From Mytilisepta virgata (lineage: Eukaryota > Mollusca > Bivalvia > Mytilida > Mytilidae), in assembly GCA_028015205.1 (NCBI GenBank), contig CM051516.1:55928230-55992229 (forward strand): a stretch of 64,000 nt of DNA, written 5' to 3'. A program made the position numbers and the translations under genes. Shown piece after piece: positions 52,640 to 64,000 of the stretch; within the stretch, counting starts at the first letter, position 1; the number at the start of each line of letters is the position of its first letter. Below the pieces are notes generated by a model. It ran no database searches. It saw nothing but the letters and a program-made list of their open reading frames with translations, and was not told the DNA's origin.

Positions 52640-52990
52640 AATGAGACGGGATGATATTACAGACCGCATATACTTTTCCACGAACGATTCTGCAAATTCT
52701 GCTACAATTTAGTTGTAGAAAATGAATTACACTTCATGATGAACTGTCCACTCTATTCTGGCATTCGATCTGAACAAATACCAAACGCCAAACGATTGAT
52801 TCACATTTTGATTTTTTTTTTCAATGGAACAAAAATTTATATCTGTCATAAAACGTATCACAAAATACCGAAATAAATTTAATGCAAGGTATGGCCATTT
52901 CGTTGACTGACAACTCATCACCAATGCTGGAGATCAAAATATTGGAAAACCAGTTAAAGATAAAATGATGAATCAATAAGCACAACCTAA
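52640..52990 (+). pseudogene. C-terminal tail of the degenerate LINE
   Basis: Plus-strand reading near 52690-52800: FCKFCYNLVVENELHFMMNC then PLYSGIRSEQ, the closing zinc-knuckle motif. It is separated from the RT by the nested antisense fragment. Confidence 0.62.
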
Positions 52991-53929
52991 TGCAATGTGA
53001 TGAAATCCAGCCACTTTTGGCTCACACACCCCATTAATGTTTTATAAGGCGTAAAATATAAATCACTGTATTTTTAAGCAATTTTATCTATATGAATATT
53101 TTAGTAAATCTTACCTAAATTAACATCTTAATATTGCTTAAGCATATATTATCTTGGTGTTTCTTTTGTGTAACTTTCATCCTAGTGATTTACACTGTAA
53201 TGGTAATTCGTTTTTATCGTTTATTTATTAATATATTATTAAGATCCAGATCCTTTAATTTTGAAATATTCATGAATATATACAGATTTAATAAATTTTA
53301 AATAATGTAATACCAGATTGTAGATCGATATGTGACACTCAAATAAGCTATTATATTTATTTAATGAGATAAATACTACATGCATATGTACAATCTGACA
53401 GCATAGAAAGTAATGAAGTTTATCTATGATACTTTTTGAAGCCTATACTTTAGAAAGAGACAATTTGTTTTAGAACCTTAATTTTGCACCGTGACAACAT
53501 TTTGTTAATATTTGAATACCTTATGTAATATGGAGATATAAATTTGTTTCTGAGATCTAAAACTATGACATGCAGTTACATATGTAAACAGCTGCATTAA
53601 AAAAAGTGATGGAACTCAGATTTCCAACCATTATTACATCGTCAATTTGTTCTGCTTTAATTCTGCGAATGATACAGGGTCCTGTGACTCTCTAGTTTCG
53701 AAAAGAATATAGTCCTAATTTTATTTCTTATCATATAATTATAAAAATGTCACTAACATTCTCATAAATGTCTATCTTCGGATATATTTTCAAAATACAG
53801 GTCAGCACATTCTAAAATTTGGCGGTTCTCCAGAAGAGTTTTGCATGTATTACCCATAGGGTCTTGTGTTATCCTAAGTTCTCTGGTGAATGCCAGAATC
53901 AGAAACAAGAACTGCCCATGGCAGCCATA
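52991..53929. other. Intergenic stretch
   Basis: No feature recognised. Confidence 0.3.
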
Positions 53930-54305
53930 TTTGTAGTCCGATCGGGATGAAATGAGGAAAAGTTATAAAGGACCTCCCATATACGCTTCCTGTCAAGTTT
54001 TGTTCTATTTGGTCCAGCAGTTTCAGAGGAGAAGATTTTTGAAAACTCAGCCAATCAGAGACAACAATTGCCCATGGCGGCCATGTTTGTTGTCCGATCA
54101 GGACGAGATGAGCAAATTTTATAAAGGACCTAACATATAGATGCTTCCTGCCAAATTTAATTGTATTTGGCCCAGTGGTTTCAGAGAAGAAGATTAAAAT
54201 GCAAAAAGTTAAGGGACGACGGACGGACGAGGGACGACAGATGGACGGACGACGGATGCCAAGTGATGACAAAGGCTCACATGGCCTTGGGCTGGTAAGC
54301 TAAAA
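53930..54305. repeat. Dispersed repeat with two 130-base subunits and a GGACGAC tail
   Basis: CCCATGGCAGCCATATTTGT and CCCATGGCGGCCATGTTTGT start two similar units with TATAAAGGACCT and TTTGGTCCAGCAGTTTCAG; the end is a GGACGACGGACGG-rich tract. The minus-strand 132-residue frame here is repeat-derived. Confidence 0.7.
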
Positions 54306-55240
54306 AGCAACATTTGTGTTTAAATTGCGGATTTAAAAAAACAGTAAAACATTATAATATATAGAAATTATCAGTATATTACAGATATTTCCCTGCTTAC
54401 CAATACAGTTTTCATTACAATAGACAAAACAAATATGACATAAAGTGTGGTTTTATACGTAATTTATACGAAAATTTCAAGACTGAAACTCATCTATGGC
54501 AACTGATTTGTAGGTCGTTAGAATTTTTATTACAGTAATTATAATAGTATCGACATAGTAACAAAACATAATAAATAATGGCTTAGCTTTGCATTGTATG
54601 CAATGTATACAACATGACTACTAGTAAATAACTGAACACCATAAAAAATAGAAATCTACTACTGAAAGCATTTATCGAGGTTCATAATGATGGAAAAATA
54701 ATTTGACTTAGTGCTGCAACTGCACATTAAAATCCCCACTCAAATATAAAAATAAAAACAAAACATTGCCAATGCTGTACTTATTCTATTTTACATTACT
54801 CCATAACAATCCCTTTAGGGAAAAATACAAATAAGACTATAAAAAGGTACAAAGTACAATTATAAAATTACTTATTTTTGTTGGAAGCTTTTGAACATGC
54901 CAAATATTTCTAGAAAATATAATTTCATTTCATTAAAAATATATAAAAGTCTTTATCTTACGAAAACAATTAGAATAAAAGTATTTTTACTTTTAAATTT
55001 GTTAATTTGAAAAACAAAATATATATACATGTACTCCTTAATTTAACAGATAATAGGGATATTCAATGAATATGTGCAGAGAAATACCATATAAAGATCT
55101 GACAAATATTTCATTCACATTTTCAATTCTTATAAGTAATAAAAACTAAAAAATGTTTTTTTAAAAAACCTGACTGGTTTTACAGTATTAATGTTCTTAC
55201 TTCGATCAGTCACAATAAAAACATATTTCCTGGGGTAGTC
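54306..55240 (-). other. 3' UTR side of the helicase gene
   Basis: On the minus strand the first AATAAA after the distal stop is at 54526-54531, which would give a 3' UTR of about 700 bases. Otherwise AT-rich without features. Confidence 0.45.
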
Positions 55241-55413
55241 TCAAACTTTTTGAAATCCATCCTCATCAACTTCTCTAATCTTACCACGATGTCTTTTTGT
55301 GGGGTTTTTTATTATTCTAGGGAACTCATCTGCGTCGTAAACACAACCCTTACTACCATAATTTTTAATAATCTTCTTCCAAGTTCTGTCACAGGACAAC
55401 AAATGTCGATTAC
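55241..55413 (-). CDS. Helicase terminal exon (distal 3' end)
   Basis: 56 codons and TGA: NRHLLSCDRTWKKIIKNYG and a basic tail ending DEDGFQKV. Reading GLFIIG-NRHLLSCDRTWKKI across the join restores the usual sequence after motif VI. Confidence 0.85.
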
Positions 55414-58400
55414 CTAATAAAAAATAACCACACAAATAAGTGTTACCCTAGTAAATACTAAATTTGTATACTGTACATTCCTTATTCTATGAATTAACTT
55501 ATATATCTATTTATAGTCCAAATGCAGATATAATGAAATACTGTCTTTTTGCAAATAACGACGACTTTTTAAATGGATTTCTATTTTATACGTATACTCA
55601 TTTATGTAAAAAATAATTTTTTGAAAAGAAAGGATTGAAAAACGAACGAACGCAGAAAAGTATATTTTTCTGTTGTTTGCTGTTTTAAATCATAATTGAT
55701 TCCGGAAATATACTCATGTTTCATGGCCGATTTAGTCCAAACGCTAAACTGCATCCTTTGAAATTGGACAATCAGCGAGAAGTCCATACGCAAAACTGAG
55801 AAATTTGTCGATTCAATGCGGAATGGTAATTTGTAATATTTTACAACTACAATGTAATAGGTTATTTTCTAAGATTAATACCTTATATACTTCATTTATA
55901 AAACCAAAAGGTTTATAGATTTATGAAATGTCGCCTTATTAGTACAAAGATGCATGTATTACACAGCATGCTTGATATGGATGATATTTAGTTTTATGTT
56001 GCCTACACCGATATGACTATCTAAGTTTGGAAATAATTGTTCAAATTGTTCAAACGGTTTTTCAATTTACTCGTAAAACTGACAGATCTCAAAATTAATC
56101 ATTTTATATGCGGAGTTCACTCTGGCGTATTAGATAACTGTAGGATGTTATGTTTCATATAAAATCATGGGCAAACTTAAAACGTTTTAGCAGTTTGATA
56201 CTAAATTTGAAGAAAAAATAACTTTGTCATTTTATTGTGTCTCCTACATGGCAGTGTCGACACAAATCTTATGAGGAAACATTTGGCGGGAGTTGTTGAA
56301 AACAGGAATAGACTGATTACCAATTATAAATAATCCCTTCTTCGCTCTAGTGAGAGCTACAGCAATCTGATTCTCATCCATGATGAATCCAAGATTTCGC
56401 TTACACCATCCTAATGTTGGATAACGTTCAATTCGGATTTGTGGCAAGGATCGAACAAGGCTGAAGATAACGTAATCCCATTCACCACCTATATCGGAAA
56501 AAGAATAACGAAGAGAACATTATCACATATATAATGTAAATATTAAATGAAATGATATCCCTTAAGTGAAGCGACTTTTCTGCTTGATTGACAATTTTAC
56601 AATATTTTTTTAAAAGAATATTACGTTTTTCCCGGATTTGTAACAAATACTGGGGGATCATTCAGTGATTCTTTTGTTATATAACACAACTTGTTCTTAC
56701 CTTGACTTCCATTGACGGTGTTGACATTGATTTCCTGATACCCGTCTTTCTCTAGTTTCTTTGTAATTGCACTACATTGTGCGTTGTACTGGGATATAAT
56801 ATTAATAGTACATTTTGGAACAATTTTATTCTGCTTGTCGCCAAGAATTCTTTCTTTCTCTAACAAAAATTTGAAAATCTTTATCTAAAATATAAACAAG
56901 ATAAGCATTTTCAACAAGAAGTGTGAAAGGATATTTTGGAATTGAAAAGTAAATAACCTAATAAATCAGAAAAAAACTAGAAACTTTCAGGACACTATAT
57001 CAAATCCTGATTTCATAAGCCCACATAAAGCCAAATTAAATGTTTGCTTGTGACAGACATCTTGCTTTGTGTATCATGTCCATTGATATTTCTTCAATAT
57101 TGTGAATGTCTCTTACTGTCCTATGCTAAAATAGGGTCGGATGTGGTGGCCATCTTGAAAGTAAATCTAGGTAATTTTATATCAGTTTGAAGACGTGCCA
57201 TCTAAGAACCACTGACCTGGTTCTCATTGGTTCATTAGTTTCAGAAAACCTATAAGTTGATTTTCACATAGCATAAGGGTTATATAATTTGTTTGCACAG
57301 CTGTTTAGGTCATTTGATACAATGTTTGACCAAGGCTCCTAAGTTAGGTTCCCAATTAACATGGGCTTTGGTGGTAATCTAAGTTAGCATCCCAGGTCTT
57401 CACCACTGTGGCCAAATTTGATTCAGTGGTCTAGGATAAGACGATAATTTCCATAGTGTCGTTTAATCTTTTTTGCACAGCTTTCTGTGTCATAAATATG
57501 CAGTGTTTGACCACCATAAAGCCACTGCTGCAACGTAGGTTCCAATTAACATCGGCTTTGGTGACCATCGTGGTTGGCGTTCCAGATCTTCATAATATGT
57601 ACTTATAAAAGAAAACTAGTTAAGGATCGGTGCTGGCAAGTTTTGTTTCAACTGACTTAGATGTTTTCGATGAAAAGATCTTTTAGTGAATTTTCCTATA
57701 TGGCTCATTTGGCCACCTTGGGTGACGATTCAAATACAATGTTGAATTAATACCACATAAGGTAATCGCATCTAAGTTTGGTTCATTGGTTTAGATCTTT
57801 AAATGATTTTTCCCATAGACTTCTTCGTTAAATTAGTTTGGCAATTGCGGTCATCTTGGCTAGCGCCCGGGTCATCGGATATTATTTTGATAGGGTACTA
57901 CGTAAGAACTAAAGTTAAGTCTTAATTAGTGCATAAGGCTTGATGGAAAAAATCTGTTAATACTTGTATAACGTATTTTTTTTTATATTTAATGCAAAAG
58001 TAATCCACACAGATAGAAAATTTTGACCCCCAAATATACTAGTAATTTTGAAAAGTAACCAATGGACTATTCCACCAACGTTTTGTTCTAACTGGAAGAA
58101 AAGAAACTTTACAATAATGACGGTCAACAAAAGATGGCAATAGCCCAGGAAATAACCCTTGGAGCCAGCTGAGCTAAAAAGGAAATATAATACTGAGATG
58201 TTTGTATTTGTACTACGTGTATTTGCATATAATCGATAGGCGATTGTTCTAATTTTCAGTTATAAATTATCAGCACTTACGACTTGTTTCACCTCTTCTT
58301 TGTTGCTTCTAGACATAATGTTTCCTTCTTTTGAACTGACTGTTAATATTTCTTCTTCCCCTTCTACATGGCAAAACACATGTCTTTGTTCTCTCTTTTG

Positions 58401-61400
58401 GCCCCAAATCTGCAGCGGGGGATCTTCTATGTACGACTGAGATACCCCGGTCTTTAATTTTCCAGAGTAAAATGTTTTTGATGGAAATTCACAAATGCTT
58501 TTATGCTAAAATGTAAGAAAATGGTCCTCATGAAATATATTTTGAAGAAATGATTGGAACGAATCTTCTATTGATAACTTTCAGATTCGTAATATATTTG
58601 CAAGTTTACTATGAAGTCACGTTAACGAAATCTTTGATTTCAAGACGTTGTACAATTCAATAAAGTTATTTATGATAAAACCATGTGTTAAGTAAATGAA
58701 AACACGTTATCAGTCTTCAAAACCAAATTATTTGTAATCGGTATAACGTTTATAATATGCAAACCATTGTTTTTCTTATTTAATATCTAAATCCTTTTCA
58801 ACTATTAAGTTTTTATATTAAAAGATACCATTTCATTTCGTAGGTTCAGCTTCTCCAAAAATAGGAGTTTGAGCTGAAATCGTCATTATCCCAATAAACA
58901 AAACTAAAATTAAAATTTTTTTTAAAATATTTATATGTTACATCTTGCTGTTTGTTTCCAAAAGAACGTTATCAATAATCAAACTGTCGTTATGCACGAG
59001 GGAAATAGTCTTTAGTTTTAACAAAATTTAACATTTTTGTAGCATTAAATCTAAAAAATAAAATTTTAGGTATCGAATAGTACATCTGAGAAACTATGCA
59101 ATTTTTCTTTATAAAATATAAAAGGCGATATAATTTATAAGTATAAAATAAATAGTTAAAACATTTGAATGTACGACCATATTAATCTATTTCATACCAT
59201 TCTGTACTGTGTTGTCAAAGTAACAACTTTCTTCTTCTGAAACCAATATCTTTCAAAAAGCGATCTTGCTAATCCAAGCTTTTCTGCCTGCTCACATTGA
59301 ACGATTGGTCTCAATTGTTTATGATCACCTATCAAAACCACTTGTTCCGCTCTGGTAGCGATGATACTTGCAATGCATTCTGGTTCAGTACACATACCAC
59401 ATTCATCAATAATTAATTGCTGAATTTGATTTTTCAATCTTCTGAAAATACTCGAATTTGTAGCCATTGCCGTGGTACAAAAGATGACTTCATAGTTCTC
59501 TAGCTCTTCTTGGGTAGCTTTATTCAAAATTTCAGTATATTCCTTGACACTTTCTATCGTGAGTTCACTCTCTTTCTTCATTATATTCTCGAATTCTTTT
59601 ATTTTATCTGCATACGGCTTCCCTTCCTGGCGTATAATCCAGTGAATTGAAACAGATTGTAGTGTTTCTTCTGGCTTATCACAATCCTTTTTTGATGAGT
59701 AAAACTTTCCAGGTATTGGAAAATCACAATTCGCCAAAGAACCGCCATACAGTCGTGCAATATTTGGGCCATCCCTTAACTGAAGGTTTAGTAATCTCAC
59801 TTAAAAACACAAAGAATTGAGATAATCAAATTTAATTTAAATTCTATTATGATTATTTTGACCGGAAGATATATATTTAAAAAAAAACGACAGATAACAG
59901 GAAAGATCAACAATGATACATCAATCAATAACCACCACCCAATCAACAGAACCTTTTCAAAAATAATAAAAGAACACGAATCACAAAATAAAACAACAGA
60001 GAAGCTGAAAAGTTTGACTTGGTACAAGCACTAAGCAGTACCCTTCTGGAGCACCTGGGTTCACTCCTGATTTTCATAGGAGTTTGTGTTGTTTATTGTT
60101 ATTATTTTTTAGTTTTCAGTGTTAATTTGTTGTCCTTGTGATTGTTCATTTGTCTTCCCTGGTCTGTCTATCTAATGGGTGCGGTTTTGTTGTTTGCTCC
60201 TTTGGTATGTTTGTCCTCTTTATGTATACACACACTCCCTTGATTTCTCTTATCCCTTTGGCGTATAAAACAATATTGTATACAACACCCTAAAACCCAA
60301 TACAGTATTATAACAAACAGGTAGACCGCTGGCTAGAACTGCACGTTTTAAATGTGAAAATAGCTAATGCTCCCATAGCTGCTGGTCCGATATTGTCGCT
60401 CTATTTAACGATATTGTTAGAAATGACACTCCCATAGAGAGTATAATGGAATCTCATCATGGAGTTCAATAGATATTTGCAGTATTCGTGAGAGTCCAGT
60501 ATAAATGTAAAGTCATTGGAAGAGAGAGCAGTGTTTACAGAATTCAAAATAAAAGGTAAATTTGAAATTAAATAAAATTGTATGTTTGTTTTATATATCT
60601 TAAGGTCCTTCTGATTTTCTGTTTGGTATTTGATACACGTCTACATTTATTAAATTGAAACTTTTATGGGAAAACCCTTTTAATGAAAAATAATTTTCTA
60701 GAAGCCGAATATTTAGCTAAAAGATGTCGATAGCTAAAACTGTTTGAAAGCATCAATCTGCTTGTGCCAACAATAATCCTGTAATAAACGTTTTTCAATA
60801 ATTGCATGGTTTTGCTAGTTAATATTTTCCAACTGCTTTCCCTTCCGGAGCACGTGAGGTCACTACTGGTTTATAGGTGTTCGTGTTGACTTTTGTTATT
60901 TTAGTTTCCATGTTTATTTGTTGTGCTTGTGGTTGTTTATTTGTCTGCCCGGGTTTGTCTGTCTAATGCATTTCGATATAATTGTCCTCTTCTAACAATA
61001 AATGACCATAAATGTCTTATGCTTATTTTCGTCAAATAAAGAGTTTTTAGAATACCTTCATCCTACGACTTTTAATATTTAAACTTATGGTATATTAGGA
61101 GCTAACACCATCGCTCTAAGCGTAAGAGTTATTTTCAACATACAAGCATATCTACTGAATGATCTCCCTCAATCCTAAACGTACATCAGAGATTGTCGTT
61201 TGAAATGTTTAGCAAGCTCAAAAAGTAAAACGTTGGCACTGCCAAAAGTGATGGAGAACTAGATTGACAGAAGTTCCAACCATTTTCAAAATATGCGATT
61301 ATTTTTAAAATGAAGGGGATTGAAAATTCAACCACTGTCAAGATATTCTAACACTTTTCAAATGGATATGAGGTAGGGATTGATAAAATATATTGTATTG

Positions 61401-63522
61401 TGATCCATGGAGACAAAGGCCAGTATACTGAAAAACTCGTTTTTGTAAAACTGGCCTTCACTTTTAGTCAAAGACCTCAAAACCAATCGTGTTCATCCTA
61501 TCCAATTGGAGCATTATTCATTCAATCTAAGTTTCCATAGAACATATTCTTCTTAAGCTTTTCTCCGGAAAACTTTGTTTTAGTATGATCTACCTGGACC
61601 TTTGTTCACATGACTCCAAACTTAATAGAGTTCCTCTCCTAGGGCCATATTTTACGCAACCTTAATTTCAGTGGAAAAAATTCTTCCTTAATTATAATTC
61701 GGAAACAACATATTTTGGCGGTTGAGGAGTAGTTGCGGATGGCATCATTGTACCCCTATCACAATGAATGTCAAAGTCCATTTGGCATGGGTAACTCCAA
61801 ATATTCATCAGATCAAAATCTAAAATAGGAGGTGCACTACTATGGCATCATGTAATAAACATCCTCTGAAAGTCTCATCAAATTCCATATAGTGGTTTAG
61901 GAGGAGTTGGGGATGGCATACTGGAGCCCCTATCACAATGAATGGCAAAATCCATGTGTTGATATGAGAAACCCCAAATGTTGGTCAGATCAAAATCTAA
62001 AATAGGAGGTGCACTACTATGGCATCATGTAATAAAGATCCCCAGAAAGTTTCATCAAATTCCATTCAGTGGTTTGGGAGGAGTTGCGGATACAAAGGTC
62101 GGACGAACGGACGGACGGACGGACGGACGGACACAACGAATATTATATACCCCGGTTTTTTTTTCAAAAGCGGGGTATAATAATAATATTACACTAGCGG
62201 TTATAAGAGTTTAATTTACTAATCTGTTTTATTAGCAAAGCTTTGTATGAGGGAAATAATGTTGTCACTTCTAGCTGTGCATTGACCATTGATAATTGAT
62301 GATTGCTGCTTTAAAAATCATAATGATTTGAATTGTTTTGATTAGTCAATTGTGAGAAGAGCAGGTTAGTTGTAATAATGTTAATATCAATCAATTAAAG
62401 ATTCGCAAATAAAGTCAATGTAAAAACTTTTCCCGATTAAGACCATTTACAATTATCTTGGAACTTTATGTATTCATTCATTTATTTATTTATTTTTTTA
62501 TTTTTTTTTATTTTATTGTGTTTAATGTTTGCAAATTTACAACAGGTGGAAATTAATCCAAAAAATATTTACGGTAAGTAGAGTAAACCAAAGAGTGGTT
62601 GATTATGACCCATAAAAAATTTTCTGCAGCAGATTTGGTATCCGACTCCTTTCTGTAAATCAAGTGTAGAAGATACCGAACCAACAATGCCAGAAGGGGA
62701 ATCATAATCATAATCCAGAGGACAATACCTGAACGAGACAAACAAAAGATGAACACGACTGGCAAAAAAACAGACAAAGAGAGAGACATACGAACAAAGA
62801 ACAATGAAAACTAAAGTATGGACAATACAAAATCCAACGAAAAACCTGGAGTGATAACAAGTGCTCCGGAAGTGTAAGCATATCCTGTATCGCGTGCGAC
62901 ATCCATCGTATTGTCCGTTGGAAAAGCCGTTAATAGGTCATATCGGTAAATGTCAAAATCGGTAAGGAAACTGGAATCACACAGGGAATATGTCAATGAT
63001 CGTTTGTGACACACTCACCTGATAACGATCGACCCAAATCATGATGTCGACCGTAAAAAGTTTTAAATGATGATGGAAGTCGAGGCTGGATGTATCCCTG
63101 GATATAATATATCTATTATATTCAGACCTGCTGGACCGTCCCTCAAATATTATAAGCCATGAAAAAAACTCGCATGACATTCTCAGACATTTACATATAA
63201 TATACACAGTATATTGTGTTTTTTCTTGAAGACACACGACTCAGTTTAACCAGAAAGACTAACCCAACACAGAGTAACAAAATATGTGTTAATTTTAAGT
63301 ATATTTTGCCCGAAATTATGTCCAGTTCATAAAAATGTTTTATGCTACAAGAAATAGTTATTACATAATGAAACTCAAATTTACCTGCCACTAGATCAAC
63401 GGATTTATTAGAAGGTCCACAAAAGAGTATCCTTTTCTTTTGTCCACCCTGGTGTTCTATTCGTCTGTTGATATCATTAAATAGATGTATTAGCTTAATG
63501 GCCGTGTTGGTCTTTCCAGTAC
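55241..63522 (-). CDS. HELZ2-like UPF1-type SF1 helicase, C-terminal six exons (5' end outside window)
   Basis: Exons on the minus strand: 63385-63522, 59198-59799, 58281-58505, 56701-56884, 56321-56488, 55241-55413; phases agree at every join, giving 495 residues plus a split first codon. Helicase motifs in order: Walker A GTGKT at the first exon's start, motif Ia FCGPSNKSVD, motif II IIDECGMCTEPE, motif III VVLIGDHKQLRPIV, motif IV area LTTQYRMHKSICEFPSKTFY, then IISQYNAQ, motif V VNTVNGSQGGEWDYVIFS, motif VI VALTRAKKGLFIIGN. The enzyme would unwind RNA or RNA/DNA using ATP. The core ends about 60 residues before the stop, as in HELZ2; ZNFX1 has zinc fingers after the core and is less likely. 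The upstream exon must end in a Gly codon's first base (phase 1) and was not found in 63523-64000. Both exon GT/AG sites and motif continuity make the model strong; the exact family name is less sure. Confidence 0.88.
56231..56320 (-). other. Possible alternative 3' end of the helicase gene
   Basis: If the donor at 56320 is not used, translation continues NQSIPVFNNSRQMFPHKIC to a TAG at 56244-56246. AATAAA lies on the minus strand at 56231-56236, 7 bases after that stop. This is the layout of an intronic polyadenylation isoform. Confidence 0.4.
56321..56488 (-). CDS. Helicase exon with motifs V (end) and VI
   Basis: 168 bases: GEWDYVIFSLVRSLPQIRIE through ENQIAVALTRAKKGLFIIG. Donor GTAATC at 56320-56315. 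Read-through of the donor gives an alternative end (see 56231-56320). Confidence 0.9.
56701..56884 (-). CDS. Helicase exon with IISQYNAQ and motif V start
   Basis: Acceptor TATATTTTAG, first residues IKIFKFLLEKERI, last GSQ plus one base. The alternative acceptor at TTAGAG further in would drop nine residues and fits less well. Confidence 0.85.
56885..58280 (-). other. Helicase intron with degenerate tandem repeats
   Basis: Units of about 165 bases around 57050-57900, sharing GGTTCCCAATTAACATGGGC-type, ATGTTTGACCA and TTGGTTCATTGGTTTAG-like phrases. No exon recognised. Confidence 0.6.
58281..58505 (-). CDS. Helicase exon after the QYRM motif
   Basis: 75 codons in phase 0: HKSICEFPSKTFYSGKLKTG, then IWGQKREQRHVFCHVEGEEE and NIMSRSNKEEVKQV. 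This exon contains stops in no frame used and completes the QYRMH motif across the join. It is too short for simple ORF listing. Confidence 0.9.
58506..59197 (-). other. Helicase intron
   Basis: 692 bases, donor GTATGA, acceptor TTTTAG. No feature recognised. Confidence 0.75.
59198..59799 (-). CDS. Helicase exon with motifs II, III and QYRM
   Basis: 602 bases. It carries the inserted region before motif II (SVSIHWIIRQEGKPYADKIK), then IIDECGMCTEPECIA (DECG codons at 59396-59407), VVLIGDHKQLRPIV and TLTTQYRM at the end. Confidence 0.93.
60030..60260 (-). repeat. Dispersed element copy
   Basis: CCTTCTGGAGCACCTGGGTT, CACTCCTGATTTTCATAGGA, TTGTTATTATTTTTTAGTTT; inverted relative to 49840-50230. 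Confidence 0.6.
60840..60975 (-). repeat. Dispersed element copy (short)
   Basis: CCCTTCCGGAGCACGTGAGG, CACTACTGGTTTATAGG, GTTTGTCTGTCTAATGCA; same family as 60030-60260. Confidence 0.6.
61720..62180. repeat. Two-copy 176-base tandem ending in GGAC repeats and a hairpin
   Basis: TCAGATCAAAATCTAAAATA recurs at about 61809 and 61985, each followed by GGAGGTGCACTACTATGGCA. The array ends in (GGAC)n near 62103-62131 and the hairpin TATACCCCG...CGGGGTATA at 62147-62179. Confidence 0.85.
62700..63090 (+). repeat. Dispersed element copy
   Basis: AAAACCTGGAGTGATAACAA, GTGCTCCGGAAGTGTAAGCA, then TGTGACACACTCACCTGATA and CATGATGTCGACCGTAAAAA; same family as 49840-50230. Confidence 0.65.
63385..63522 (-). 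CDS. Helicase exon with Walker A end and motif Ia
   Basis: 138 bases: (G)TGKTNTAIKLIHLFNDINR, then RILFCGPSNKSVDLVA. The intron before it splits the P-loop Gly codon. Acceptor TTTTGAAAG. Confidence 0.9.
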
Positions 63523-64000
63523 CTTTCAAAATATATTTCACAATTTGCAGTTAATCTTGTAAATGGACAATGCATTGAAATAACTGTTTTAAAAACGGAA
63601 AAGCTATCGTCGAATTCCACTAGTCCAAACAATCTGGAATTCAAATTCTCGTCGAATTATATAAAAATACACTGCCTACGTACAAATGCACCAAACATAT
63701 ACGGTTAGATATTTTCCTGATATTTGAAAAACTTCCGCCAATTATAAGTTAAACTTAATTAAAAAAAATAAAAATGAGCTATATGCGATGACAATAATAT
63801 CCATTCCTTACTATTTACTTGTAATTTTCGAATCTTAACTGTAAATTTATAGACGTTCTAGAAGCATGCATGGATTAAGACTTTAACCCTGTTTAACCAA
63901 CTGCTTTCTGTAAACAACAGTTTTATAGCAAGTTTGGTATATCTCTTCATTGTTTAAGACGAAAAGGGAGTAGTGTCCTGTGTTAAAGTAAGTTTGTCCT
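63523..64000 (-). other. Helicase intron running off the window
   Basis: No GPPG-type exon end is seen here; the rest of the gene is to the right. Confidence 0.6.

Larger units (their letters stand above)
59800..63384 (-). other. Helicase intron of 3.6 kb filled with repeats
   Basis: Holds the 60.0-, 60.8- and 62.7-kb copies of one dispersed element and the 61.7-62.2 kb repeat. No exon recognised. Confidence 0.7.

Noticed and set aside
53874..54272. 132-residue minus-strand frame
   Set aside because: Lies in a dispersed repeat with a GGACGAC tail.
62553..63014. Minus-strand frames between helicase exons
   Set aside because: They overlap a dispersed noncoding element and are not needed: the flanking helicase exons join in phase without them.

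Overview
The window looks like nuclear DNA of a bivalve mollusc, most probably a mussel of the Mytilus type. It is AT-rich and intron-rich, and small exons are scattered among SINEs, MITEs, minisatellites and decayed LINEs. The genus guess rests on the general look of the repeats and on recollection of bivalve sequence; no search was run.

Four host genes and one intact transposon can be supported. (1) 814-891, minus: a 26-codon first exon matching the N-terminus of cytosolic Cu/Zn superoxide dismutase; the rest would lie to the left of the window. (2) 7208-10150, plus: a two-exon gene for a 433-residue serine-rich basic protein that I do not recognise. (3) 23358-39288, plus: a six-exon gene for a 1138-residue Regnase/ZC3H12-type endoribonuclease. 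It carries an N-terminal KH-like region as in N4BP1/KHNYN, a UBA-like helix bundle, a PIN/NYN nuclease with all four catalytic Asp, a CCCH finger and the Regnase C-terminal domain. (4) 55241-63522, minus: the last six exons of a HELZ2-like UPF1-type SF1 helicase, with its 5' part beyond the right edge. At 13217-14739 sits a complete Tc1 element with an uninterrupted DD34E transposase and near-identical terminal repeats.

Layout: 0-7 kb SOD exon, tandem repeats, a long hairpin, a LINE tail and a tRNA-derived SINE; 7-10.6 kb the unknown gene with a MITE just after its stop; 11-23 kb repeats, the Tc1 element and several inverted-repeat elements; 23-39 kb the Regnase-like gene, whose 7.1-kb first intron is full of tandem repeats; 39-48 kb minisatellites, a pogo-like MITE and another SINE copy; 48-53 kb a decayed LINE with a second LINE fragment nested in reverse; 55-64 kb the helicase gene.

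The Regnase-like and HELZ2-like genes face each other (convergent). In vertebrates both families act in RNA turnover and innate immunity, so this block may be an RNA-based immune neighbourhood; that is inference. All exon joins below come from reading phase and splice sites by eye, with no transcript support.
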